From positions 302,081 to 361,146 of the forward strand of contig NW_014577154.1 of assembly GCF_000485595.1 (NCBI RefSeq): DNA of 59,066 nt, read 5' to 3'. Of this stretch, positions 33,901 through 45,300 are shown piece by piece. Position 1 is the stretch's first letter. The number at the start of each line of letters is the position of its first letter. The notes beneath the pieces were generated by a model. That model was not told the DNA's origin and did no database searches. It saw nothing but the letters and a program-made list of their open reading frames with translations. The stretch is from Priapulus caudatus (Eukaryota; Priapulida; Priapulimorpha; Priapulimorphida; Priapulidae). The position numbers were made by a program, and so were the translations under genes.

Positions 33901-34150
33901 GACTGGGACGCAGCTTTCCGCGATTTTCTTGAAGTATAGAGACCGTGGCTTCATATGACCGGCACAGCGAGAAGTGCTTTTCCAACGTGGAGTTTCGTTT
34001 TTCATACAACAGTTTTTCTGAGCCAGCGAATCCCTGATACCATGAGAGCTATCCCTCTAATGAGGAGAATCTTCAATGTACCAAATTACCAGTTTCTCCA
34101 GAAAGCTTGAGCTTAACTCAAAATAGAAAGTCATTACCTTCTCACCTGCG
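30912..34150 (-). pseudogene. Disrupted gag-pol of the Ty3/Gypsy element
   Basis: Short minus-strand segments in changing frames show an RNase H region near 31980-32265 (VAFASRSL), integrase pieces near 30900-31600 and a region near 33230-33650 that is probably the protease. The frame changes every 100-300 bp. I could not find an intact reverse-transcriptase active site. I did not attempt to rebuild the protein. Confidence 0.65.
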
Positions 34151-34542
34151 TTTCTGCACCCGAAGGTGAAAAGGTAATGTTCGTAGGTCTCCGTTCTTTC
34201 GTTCCAACACAGAGAGTTTTCATTTTCTCCATGACCGTTTGTGTATGTCAGTTTTGTCTCTGTCGGCCCAAAAGTCAGCGAGTGTATAGGCCTTCAGAGC
34301 GCTCTTTGGAGAAGGCATGGCACCAGGGTTGCGGTCGTATTTTCGCATCTTTTCTCTTTGAAAAGTCCTGAACAAAGTGTATAGTTCGTCCATACCTGTT
34401 CAAACAGTTCCCAATCTTGAGCACGATTTTGATTGGCATCCGAAAGATCGAATTTTTCCGGGAACGGAACACCACCGCAAGCCATTTTCCTTCGATGAAA
34501 ATACGAAAACTATACTGGACGAAAGTTCATGCTGTTTTCCAG

Positions 34543-34556
34543 CACTTCTGACACCA
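34543..34556 (-). promoter_or_regulatory. Primer-binding site, tRNA-Leu type
   Basis: TGGTGTCAGAAGTG on the minus strand directly follows the 5' LTR. It complements the 3' end of tRNA-Leu as I recall it (...CACTTCTGACACCA), so tRNA-Leu probably primes minus-strand synthesis. Position supports the 154-bp LTR boundary. Confidence 0.8.
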
Positions 34557-34710
34557 TCTTCTGTCAAGATAAACGAGTGGAGTGACAACAAAGACACTGA
34601 CTTGTGACAAACGATCCTTTATTCAGCCATGATGATTTGCGCGCCCTTTTCATGCGTTCATATGTTAGTTCATAGAGGGCGACACTGCACAGTAGTGTAC
34701 CAACATCACA
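34557..34710 (-). repeat. 5' LTR of the Ty3/Gypsy element
   Basis: Partner of 29795-29948, followed on the plus strand by the AAGAC target duplication. Confidence 0.9.
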
Positions 34711-35005
34711 AAGACGCCAATCTTTTTTGGTGTGGGTTGTCATCGTTGCCATGGTAACAAACTTTTTCTAGAACCTGTAACTTCTGCAGTTTTTACCCGA
34801 TTGTCATGAAATTTGGCACACAGGACCAATATATACATATATATATATATATAGGACATGTTATATCGGCCCTGTGTGTGCCAAATTCCATGACAATCGG
34901 GTAAAAACAGCACAAGTTACAAGTTCTACAATATTTCCACAAAAATGTTGTTACCATGGCAACGATGACTCCGCCCCCACCAAAAACGATTGGCGTCTTC
35001 AGTTT
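34711..35005. repeat. Second fold-back repeat copy
   Basis: Same arm sequence as at 29034-29330, again around a (TA)n centre (about 34832-34853). The retrotransposon landed at its left edge. Confidence 0.8.
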
Positions 35006-35021
35006 ACCATAACGCACCTTG

Positions 35022-35230
35022 GCATCTTGGGGAGAAGGTGTGCACAGTACCATAAACCAGGTCACTGCGACCTTCATTTCACCTTTACCTTGACCTTGAT
35101 CATATTGCCCTTCCGCTCTGTAACTCGGCCCCTAATTCACCTAGCGCTACCAAACTTGGTATGCTTACACATCTTGGGGAGAAGGTCTGTCGCATACCAA
35201 AACCACCACTGCCCTTGACCTTAGTTTGAC
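35022..35230. repeat. Repeat with paired CATCTTGGGGAGAAGGT blocks and 'accttgacctt' runs
   Basis: The 17-bp block occurs near 35024 and 35169, with GACCTT-rich sequence after each. This resembles dispersed repeats common in invertebrate genomes; the family was not identified. Confidence 0.5.
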
Positions 35231-35440
35231 CTTGGCCGTCGACTTACATTTCTTCTTCGGCATCCTAGGGTAACCAGATTCCATATACTTGCACATCTGA
35301 GGCAGACCAGTTGTCTAACAAACCTTTGTCTTTGTGACTTATTTAACTTTACCTGCCTTCTACGTCCTTACAGAGATATTCCATTCATACTAGATCACGG
35401 GGGATACATGTAGTTGGCGACAACTGCTCGTTTCTAGTTT

Positions 35441-37124
35441 TTACTTGTTTGCATGGGTTTGTAATCTAATCAATTAGGTATGCAGTAACTAGCACAATAT
35501 GCATTAAATTTCCTTTTCTGGAAATTGTAGTAGATACAGTGAGCGTTTCAGAGATGTCATCTTTTAGCAATCATGTATATTTAAGAATGAGTCGTGATAT
35601 ATTTAAACCCCTAGTAAATAATAAGAGGTGTTATATTATAATTATTTGAACGGAATGCTTTATGGTGACTCCAGCCGAGATATCGATTACATATATTTAT
35701 TGTTAAAAATAATGTATACCTCTTGGTAGTGACTCATTTCATTTTTTGCTCTTCACATTCTTTTAGAAACCTTTCTGAGGCTTTCTCTTAACAGTGCTAT
35801 GCATTAGAAATATTTATGCGCAAAACTGGACACCAAAAGACATTCCATTTCAAGTACATTTCTTTCTTATGGGAGTACATCATATATGACGACTGAATGG
35901 TTTTCTGCTGTTTTTGCTCATCATCAGTAGATATAAGATTGAAGTTGATGTTAACAGTCGCAGGTTCTCAACATTATTATTAGCTGTTAAATAGCAAAAT
36001 AAATGTAAGATAGCACTTGTTTTAAGCTTGATGTGATTTACTGCGAGTTCCATATTATAGTATAGTATATTATACTAAACCCAGTTTCATATATAATATT
36101 TACAAAAAGGAACTCTTGGCTACAATTTGCAAGTGTGCAGTAGTTTTGTATGCATTACAATGATAATAATTGCAGCGAAGTCGCTCGTTTAGAAGTTGCA
36201 GGCATAGTTTGCAGGAACAACATATACTTGTGTATTCACACGTTTTCCTTAAAGAATTGGTTTGTTTAATCAACTGTATATTGAAGTTGATGTGTTTTGG
36301 ACTCTGTCTTATAATTAATTAATATATTAATTATTCAGCAGTTTCACTGTGTTTATGTATGAACAAACTATATTCTATTTTAATTATTGGTGAATGCTCT
36401 GCAAAGACATCTGGTACTATGTACGTCTCTCATCAATGAATTGATGGAAATATGATGATTAGACCTTGTGTAGAATGAATCACTAATTAGAAACGTCAAT
36501 GGTATGATCATTCAGCTGATTATTACAAGTGATTTATAGCGCTATTATAGTACAAAGAATTTATACTGCTATAGGAATTTATTAGGCCCACTACCACCCA
36601 TGTACATGTACGTGAATCAGACGTGATGTATAATTCAATGATGATCTTTTTATCATTGGCGGTAGTTTCTATACTTGTATATCGAAATGTGCCAACAATG
36701 TTGTTTTGCTGTTAAATAAAAACAGGTTTTATATAAAACCAAGATTATATTCAGATTTTGTACACGCTTACACTTTCATTTTAGTAGGTCTCAGGGGAGA
36801 GATAGTGAATATAGAAATAAGTGGTGGATATAGAAATCAGTTAACCCTTCCCCTAATTCTAAAATAAAACAAAATTAGCCAAAAATAATAAAAAATAAAA
36901 TAAATAAGAGACAAAATTAGCCAATCAGAGCTGTCCCCTAGCGGATCACTATCTCTCCACTGTGCAAAGTTCCTTTATTCACGCCGTCTCACGGTAGCGT
37001 ATTCTATGGCCATTGTTAAACACTACCTTTAGAAGTTCCTCGACATCATCTATACTCTCATCAAACGCTGCCGTTGCTACGAGTCGAAAAAAAGTGCCCA
37101 TGCATTCACTTTCTATGTCTGCAG
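35441..37124. other. AT-rich intergenic region
   Basis: No exon, RNA gene or repeat structure recognised. Short AT-rich inverted motifs occur (for example near 36060 and 36310). The 5' UTR or promoter of COA6 should be at the right edge, where a pyrimidine-rich TCTGCAG directly before the COA6 ATG could be a splice acceptor. Confidence 0.4.
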
Positions 37125-37715
37125 ATGTCAGATAAACCAGCGCCACCGCTGAAGGCGGAAAGAAAGAAGTGCTGGGACGCACGTGACCTCTTCTGGAAAT
37201 GTCTCGACGAAAACGGCGGAGATAGTGGAAAATGCAAACAGTGGCGGAAAGGGTATGAGGAGGCGTGCCCCGCGTCATGGGTAGGTGTACGCAACATTAT
37301 ACGGACTTCGTTACCATGGTTACGTGGTGGTGCTGGCAAAACAGGCCGGTGTGGAAGAAATATTGTTAACAATAATCCATCGTGAGGATTGCGTTGTAAA
37401 TAGGATATCTTGGCGACATAATGTAAATAGACCACCTAGCTGCTAGAAAAAATTAGCAAGGAAACGTAATGACAACATAGCAAGGGACACAAACTAATGA
37501 TAGAACACAAGGGGCTCGTTATAGCAACGTGGACATATTTGTTGCATAGCTTTGTGAATTTATCCGAGTGAGACCGCACTCCAATAAAAAATTTGCATGT
37601 GTTCTCCAACTGTCTACAGGTTACCCACTTTGACAGAAAATGGAAGTTTGACAAATACAAGCAAAAACTGGAAACTGAGGGATACGAACCAATAACGGAT
37701 TCAAAAGCAACATGA
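37125..37715 (+). CDS. COA6: Cytochrome c oxidase assembly factor 6 (COA6), two coding exons
   Basis: COA6 is a small protein of the mitochondrial intermembrane space that helps mature the CuA site of cytochrome c oxidase subunit 2. Coding exons are 37125-37280 and 37620-37715, joined by a GT...AG intron in phase 0, giving 83 residues (human about 79). The first exon has the twin-cysteine signature: CWDARDLFWKC is Cx9C and CKQWRKGYEEAC is Cx10C, the exact COA6 spacing. The second exon (VTHFDRKWKFDKYKQKLE) matches the C-terminal helix. A stop occurs at TGA 37713-37715. The open frame continues past the first donor without similarity, so the intron is needed. AATAAA at 37980-37985 is a candidate polyadenylation signal. 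The gene converges with PRPF39. Confidence 0.92.
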
Positions 37716-39060
37716 CAGGCCACTATCTAGAGGCATTTTATACATGTTATTTCGTTTAACAATGATTTACGTCGACGTTGTATTGCAAACTTTATGATTC
37801 CACCAGAAACAATTCATTCAGATTCCATGCAAGAAAATTATGCCATGTAATTTTAGCAAATCAGCATCATTTATTTACCTGGAATTACACTTGAACAAGT
37901 TGTGATAATACAATTGTTGGAGTAACTAATTTGACTAAAGCCCTACAGTCTTGAATATTGTAAATTATAAGAAACAAGAAATAAACTAGTTTATGACATA
38001 AGATATTTGCCTGAAACTATTTTGATATTGATTGAAATGCAAGAGATTTGAGGCAATTGTAGTTTAAAAAGACATTAAGAATGACAGTGAGAGTATGCAT
38101 TGTCTATTATGAGTCACATTTCACTTGATAGTATATTGTAAAATTTTGACCTGGATTCATAAACACCATTTATATTATTTTCTAATTGAATTACTAAAAA
38201 CAAATTTCAGCTGTCAACAAACATCAAGATGTTCATGTGCATCAGAATGAATTACATCCACAGCATCTGATCAGGATAAATCTATCATGTTACAAAATCA
38301 TACAACATTGTAGTTCTAATTTGATGATCAAAGAACTTGGAATGTTTAGGATTCCATTAATCTCGTTTACTCACTAAACCAGAATCGTAAAAGACAAAAG
38401 TGGAGTGCGTTGCAAATAAACGTTGTTTACTGCCCGTTACTCCCCCAAAGTGCGATACATTTACACACAGGTGTACACCAATCCAACACACCGGTGAGTC
38501 TGCACACATTCTCAAACGAGATTTTGCTACTCGCTGTCCTAAGAATTATGACAGAAAGAGCTTTCGCTATGTAAACAAATGAATGCAATATGCAAAGTAT
38601 TCCATGTCAAGGTAGTGTCCTAGGGGGATAATAAACACGAGGGCTGCCTCGAAATGCATATGCCGGAGGCAGTTGGTTCCATCAGTTTATGGCTTTTACG
38701 CAAAGTTCAGTAGAAAACTGGACGTTTGCATTCCACTGGAATATTTACCACGAAAAATATATCACACGATATTAGTTGTGTGTCAATATTTCCATGTTCT
38801 AATTCCCCAAGTATAGAATTCCAACCAAAAATCGGGGAAAAATTGGTGCACCTTCAAACAGGTCGGAGCTGGTATAAAATTGTTGCCCAAATTAAAGTCT
38901 GACAGTACTCTCCGCTCTTCCCATTTACACAACATTAAGTAAATGGCAAACGGTCACTCAGATCGTAAAACTATCGAGGGCTAAATAAAAGAGCGAGAAA
39001 CATCGTAACGGCTTTCCCGTTAACTACCACACGTTACTGTTGCCATCTGCATTGCCGTGG
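37716..39060. other. Region between convergent COA6 and PRPF39
   Basis: It should hold both 3' UTRs. AATAAA at 37980-37985 suits COA6. For PRPF39 the nearest TTTATT (minus-strand AATAAA) I see is near 37868, which is distant. No other feature recognised. Confidence 0.45.
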
Positions 39061-42000
39061 TTACTGTCCGTAGTAACTGCCCCCGTACGGCTGCCCGCTG
39101 TATCCATATCCCGGCGGTGGTTGGTTATAGTTTTGCTGGCCACTGTATCCAGAGGTCGGCTGACTGTAGCCTTGATTGTAGCCCTGATTATAGCCATAGG
39201 CCTGAAATGGGGACGTGAACGTTGAACCAAAGATGCTATTGAAATGGCATTCCTGCACTTTAAAACCTCATTTAGATAGTTTCAGTCTACACAAACTAAA
39301 TGTAGTCCAAAAATAAGTGCAGATAGTATGTATACGACTGTTGGATCGTGTTCTTAGCCTTACCCTTATCCACGTTGCCATTTTCTGGGCATCGTTACTT
39401 TTATACTTGTTTCCCCCCAAAAAAATACCCAAAATAATAATGTAATATCCCTCCATCCTTAAACCATCCCTCCGAATTCGTTGTGTCACGTTACTCTCAA
39501 TGCTACAACAGTACGTCAAGTAACTTATCTTTACTCTTCCGAAATATCATTACGCATCGCGAAACGCTGACACCTGTTTGCCGCGCACCAACTTGAAACA
39601 AGCCTCGCGCCGACTCCAAAGACGCCGCGACCGCGTTTGCACGCGCCTGCGTCCCCCTTGCTCACGTACCTGCTGATTGTAGTTGGCCCACGCGTTGTAG
39701 GCGTTGTACTGGTTGGACGTGTCGTGCGTCGATGTCGGCGGCGGCTGCTGCTGCGGCGGCGGGTTGCTGGGCGGGTAGTACGGCGGCTGGCGGGCGCCCC
39801 CGTTACTAGTCGTCGGCATCACATCCGTCTTCGTCTTCTTCGCTGGAGGCGTCTCCGCGCTAGAACGGCAAAGGCGGAGTGTGAGGAGGCTTACACGTTG
39901 ATTATCGTGGGTGTAATCACCAAGTATCGGGGTAAAACATGGTAGCATTCATCAATGAAAGTGTCAATGACACTGTAGCTCACCTTGGGTGTGATGGAAG
40001 AGGGAGGGGGGACATATAAAGCAAGATATATGGGAGAACTCCCATTATATACTCTTGATAATGATATATATGCATAAGTTTTCATGCGAAAATAAATGTT
40101 TCAGATCTGAAAGTCTGAAATCTTGTCGAGAGATGGTGCTACGCCTAAATGATCGCCATTTTGGTTTTCGAATATCGCGCAAATAAAAATAATAAAATAT
40201 TCGAGTCAAATTAGTGTAACGAAGAATCTAAAACACAATATTACACATATATAGGTATGATTGTAGAGTTGTTGACCAGTTAGACGAAATAAACGTAATA
40301 GGACGTTGTCATCTCTCCCATAGGAGTAACAGCTGTTTTGGGACTAGCCTTACACATTCGCATACCAAAATTTAACAAAATCGAATGACTTTAGATGGCC
40401 ATTTCCATTTTTGCCAAAAAGTGGACGTGGCTCGAATGTAGCTCAACTGGCGTGCTCCAAAATAGGACGTTCAAACCTCTCCCATAGGAGTGACAACCTC
40501 ATACAATTTGAAACATGTGGGTCAAACGGTTCTTGAGTTATCGTTGACCGTAGCCAAATGTTGACGGACGGACGGACGGACGTACGACACCCCATGGCAA
40601 TAGCTCATCTTGACGATGTCAAGGCGAGCTAAAAATGGGATTTAACACGACTTGAACATTGATGATCGTGTGAGTATTCATCGAAAATGGGATCTAACAT
40701 GACTTAAATTTCAATGATCGTAGGGATAATTAACCACACTCGATTACAGGGATGAAATGCTATTAGACTATAGATATACAGATGATTTCTACCTTTACTG
40801 CTCAATATCGTTAGATATTTACAAAATTATGAACACGGTCTTGTTGCCGTAAGGGAGTTGAATCTCACCTGCTAGCTCCTCTCTTTTTGGTCAAGTCATT
40901 TACAACCTTTTCTAGCTTCTTATGTTCCTCATAGAAGTCAACAATTCTGCAATGAAAGAACAGGTGTAAATGTATAACCCACCTCTACAATTATCCGTCA
41001 GACTTGCATGCACCTACCCAGCACGTTAGACAAACACCAGCCATCGGCCTGCCTGTGCAACAGACTGCAAGCAAATATCGTAATACCCCGATTTACAAGG
41101 AAAAACTCTTACAAATGCTTAGGAGTGCGCACAAATCTTAAAAAAACAACAACAAAAACGAGAAGAGGTACACAATACCAGTCACATATCACGAAACGTA
41201 AACCAATCGTAAGCAACATGAGTATTATCGGCATGTACGACCACACATTTGCTTCACACACAAACCGACGCTACGACAACTCCCAACAACATTTCCCGAC
41301 TGCCATGCCGCAACCCGCACGCGCAGAATTCCACCACAATGCGTGTCAACAAGTGAACATCTCCCCGAATGTCTCGAACACAACGCCCAACAAGCGAACG
41401 TCACGCAACAAGTGAACATCCCCCTGCGACCTCCGCGATCACAACGCGCGACGACAAGCGACCACCCCACCCCGCGCTCGCCCCGCGTCGTACTTCGATA
41501 TGTTGGCGGAGAACTCTTCGACGAACTCGAGGCGTCGCTCCGAGAAGCGCAGCTTCTCCTCCTTCGATATGGCTTCGTCGTGCATCACCGACTCGAACGT
41601 GTCGAGAGCGAGCTCCTCGTCCGGAGGCTGCGTCTGCATCGCCGTGTCGAGCAGCTGCTGGTAGATGCGCACGCTCGTGTTGCCGCTGCTCAGCGTCGCG
41701 CGAAGCACCTCCTTCGCCTTGAATGCGTTCTGCATTACCTGCAAGACGAGTGCGGTGAGGATCGGACGGTCAACAAATGCACTCGACACACGCACAGGTC
41801 TTCGAATTTAGCCGGGCGTCCGACGCCCAAGACGTGTAGAAATCTCGGCGGGCATGTAAACATTGCAAGCTTACTTGCCAGACGAACTCCTGCTTTAAAA
41901 TCGCATAAAACAAAAAAAATATAATGAAATTGCCCATTAACTAGGAGTTTTTAATTTAAAATCATGAAGTGTTAACACCGGAAACAAAATGCGTCTAGAA

Positions 42001-42284
42001 GTTGTCTGGTGTGCACTTCTTTACTCGATATTCCAAAAATATTCCTGCAAAATATATGGGCAACTAGAATGTCATTTGGGCATGTACATTTTATAGAATA
42101 CTTGCCCTAGGGCAAGTGGCTCAAAAAGTTTCCATGAAGACAGTTTGCAAAATGCGATAAATAAATAACAGTGGCGATTTTATTACACTAAGTGGCGAAT
42201 AGAGTTGGCGAGATTTAACTGCTCACAAAATTTCGATTGAATAATGAAAACGACGGATTGCAGTGTCGTGTCGTAAAATGTCGT

Positions 42285-42351
<67 letters not shown>

Positions 42352-45300
42352 CACACACACAACACACCTGCTCACCTTGAGATAGTAGCGAGCAAAGCGC
42401 ACGGCAAAGAAGGCCTCTGCCTGCGGGTTCGGAGCGTTGCCCATGTACTTCTGGTAGAGCTCCTCGACGGAGCGATGGTGCTGCAGCCGCCGCTCGAGCG
42501 AGATACGCCGCAGCGGCACGACGAGAAGGTCCGGCTGCCGCCGCTCTATGTTCTCCAGCACGCGCGTGGCGCCCTCGTAGTTACCTGCCGCGCACGCGAC
42601 GAGGAAAACAATAGAACGTGTTACGGCGAGACGAGAACGTATTGTTGCAAAATGCGACACGGTAGGTCGATGTGCTCCAGCACGCGTGTGGCGCCCTCGT
42701 AGTTACCTGCCACGCACGTGACGAGGAAAACAATAGAACGAGCTACGGCGAGCCAAGAGGACGTATTGTGGCAAAATGCGACACGGTAGGTCGATGTGCT
42801 CCAGCACGCACATGGCGCCCCCGTAGTTCGACAAGCACGACGACAAGAGACGTGTATAATATAATGATACACGTAAAACTTATGACATTCCAAGAATAAC
42901 TGCTAACGCATTATGGTTGTGTTTAGTCTTGCAAGGCAGACAGTCAAGTGGATACCATGAACCACTCTTCCCATCACCTACCGAAACTTTAGCTCATGGT
43001 GCATTTTAGAGGCATTTTATAAGAAAAAAGTACATCGTTAAATCAGCGAAATAATGAGGTAGACGCACGTTAGATACATATAGATATGCACAGGACAAAT
43101 ACGCCCCAATTACACAGGGGTAACTGGTTAGTTACCGTGAATCTCCTCAAAGAGAGCCCAAGTGAGATGAATGTTCAGTTTCTTTGGTAGATGTATCATA
43201 CACCCCCTTCGATAGATCTCCCGCACCGCGTCCAAGCTTTTACTCTCCATGTACTTTGCATACTGAAACCAAACAGTCTCCATTATTTCACACATGAGAG
43301 ATAACACCCTAAAAGTATTAATAATAACGATACATGTCAAGGGTTGGAATAAACAAGCATTCCATAATTTCCATTAGTGTTATCTGTAGAAAAACATTAT
43401 TATGCAATGAAATTATCAAGTGCAAATGTGCATAGACATATTTTGAAATGCACCATAACCGCATTCCATAACTATATTATTGTTACTTACTCACCCATCC
43501 ATAATACTGCTTACAGGCAATATTACTACACGGCAGTTGTTTTTTTAAGGTTCTTCCTCATAGTATCACTGCGCGCACATGTAAAATTTCCTATACACCC
43601 GCACACGGGTGCAGCCATAAATCAGCAACCAGACATGTAAACAAGACTATGCGGCCACAGTAGCAGCGCACATAGAAATACCTTCATCCAAAAGTCTTCG
43701 TAGAGGGCGCACGCGATGACACAGCGATCAAACAGCGTTACGACACTCTCGTGGGTGCCATTTTCGATCTCGAAATCGAGGTACTCGCGCCAGACTTTCA
43801 GCTGATTTCGTTCCAGCGGTTTCACGTGAAAGTAAGGGCGTTTTATCTGTATGGAAAGAAAATTTCTTGTGAGTGAATTGCAAACGAATAGACGAAACCA
43901 CGAAAATTTTGTTTGCAGCTTGCATGGTTCGCATTCAAACGCACTCAACTTGGCAATTACTATGTAACTATTAAAGTACAAAGTAACTATGTTCACACAA
44001 ACACGGGTGATCACAGTTAAATTTTTAAGCGAATATAGTCTCAGGTGGCACTATCAAATCAAATGTACTAAAAACTGACTTGTCGAATCTAGTCCTCCAT
44101 TTCAATAAATCATAGTGCCTACAGATATAGTTGATTGATAGATATGATATGAATTGTACCTGATCTTCAAATGGCTTCCTTTTCAGAATTTCCTTGGCCG
44201 TCTTCTCAAAGATTTCCGACCTAGACTCGATGATCATCTTGCGAAGGCTAGCGACTTCCTCATTGTTCCCCTAAATGTGACAATGTGACATGTATCATGT
44301 GTTAGAAGCCTCAGTTATATATATATAACACTGGTGATGCAAAGGGCAATAATATCATTTTGAGTCTTCAATTGTCTTAAACAATAGTAGTGGAAACTGG
44401 TAGTGGTAAATCCTACACGATATGCAATGCTGCCGATAGAGTTAATGGAATAGTGAAAACTGCAAAAGCACTTGTGTAATTATAGCTAGACACACACAAA
44501 TTTCCCAGTTCTGCACACAAAAACACCAAGGAAAACAACCCCATGACACACCGGCAACGACATCAGCATTCTAAAGTACGTATCTCTGGAACGCCATAGA
44601 AATTAACACTTTAAACTCTTCAGACAGACAGACATATCGCCTGATCAAACGCAAACCTCGCCTGCGTGGTACCGCTAGACAATAGCATCACACACACACA
44701 CATACACACCTGCTCTGCACTTTTGACCTTTACAGCGGGAGTTGTCTCGTCACTAGAGGGAGCAACTGGAGCTTCCTCGCCGGGCGGCATCGCCTCGTCA
44801 GCGGCCTCGTCCTCGCCCGGCGGCAGCGTCAGCGACGCGGGAGGCTCCTCTTCCTCCTCCTCCTTCACCTCCGTCTTGATCGTCTCCAGATACTTGGTTC
44901 GGAAATCGAGAAACTCGCTCGCGCAGAGAATCTCGCAAGGGTGATGCTTGTTGACATGTTCCTCGAACCTACGCGAGAGAAAAACACGTCACGTGTTGTC
45001 ACGAGACATACAGTCACACCTGCGGGCAGGAGCCGCAATAGAACCGACACCTGTTAATTAAAGCTATACATTCGGAGTTTCGCCTGAGTGGCAGTTATGC
45101 AGTGCGACTACCACACGCAGAACTTCACTGAACCTAACTCTACAAAACAACAAATGTGTCAAAATGGCATACTATAACAAATAACAAAAAGGTACTACTC
45201 TTTTCTGAAAAGGTAACACAAGACACGTGACAAATAACCTGTGTGACCCGTGTTATCTAACAACAATGTATCAGACCGACCGTTTGAAGGATACCAACAA

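Larger units (their letters stand above)
29795..34710 (-). mobile_element. Ty3/Gypsy-type LTR retrotransposon, full-length structure, coding region disrupted
   Basis: Two 154-bp LTRs (29795-29948 and 34557-34710) are identical except for one base. A 5-bp direct duplication, AAGAC, flanks the element (29790-29794 and 34711-34715), and the empty target GAAGACGCCAATC is visible in the host repeat. Read on the minus strand, the LTR starts TGTGATGTTGG, contains AATAAA, and is followed at once by a primer-binding site. A purine tract precedes the other LTR. Internal pol fragments end with an integrase C-terminus (30396-30911). Near-identical LTRs mean a young insertion, yet gag-pol is broken many times; sequencing error is one explanation. 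Confidence 0.88.
28621..35440. mobile_element. DNA element with ~165-bp terminal inverted repeats, split by an LTR retrotransposon
   Basis: The left arm (28621-28787) and right arm (35274-35440) are near-identical inverted copies, sharing CAACTACATGTATCCCCCGT and GTTAGACAACTGGTCTGCCT. Between them are two fold-back repeats (29034-29330 and 34711-35005), a further inverted pair (29325-29450 and 29670-29794) and the inserted Ty3/Gypsy element. Without that insert the element would be about 1.9 kb with no coding region, so it is probably non-autonomous. Precise ends and target duplications were not fixed. Confidence 0.6.

Noticed and set aside
34177-34371. Plus-strand frame inside the retrotransposon
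   Set aside because: Antisense to the element's leader/gag region, with no motif.
37281-37385. Read-through of the COA6 first exon to a stop at 37385
   Set aside because: The sequence after 37280 has no family similarity and a GTAGGT donor sits exactly where COA6 continues in the exon at 37620.
39637-39945. Val/Arg-rich plus-strand frame
   Set aside because: Antisense of the PRPF39 exon 39670-39859.
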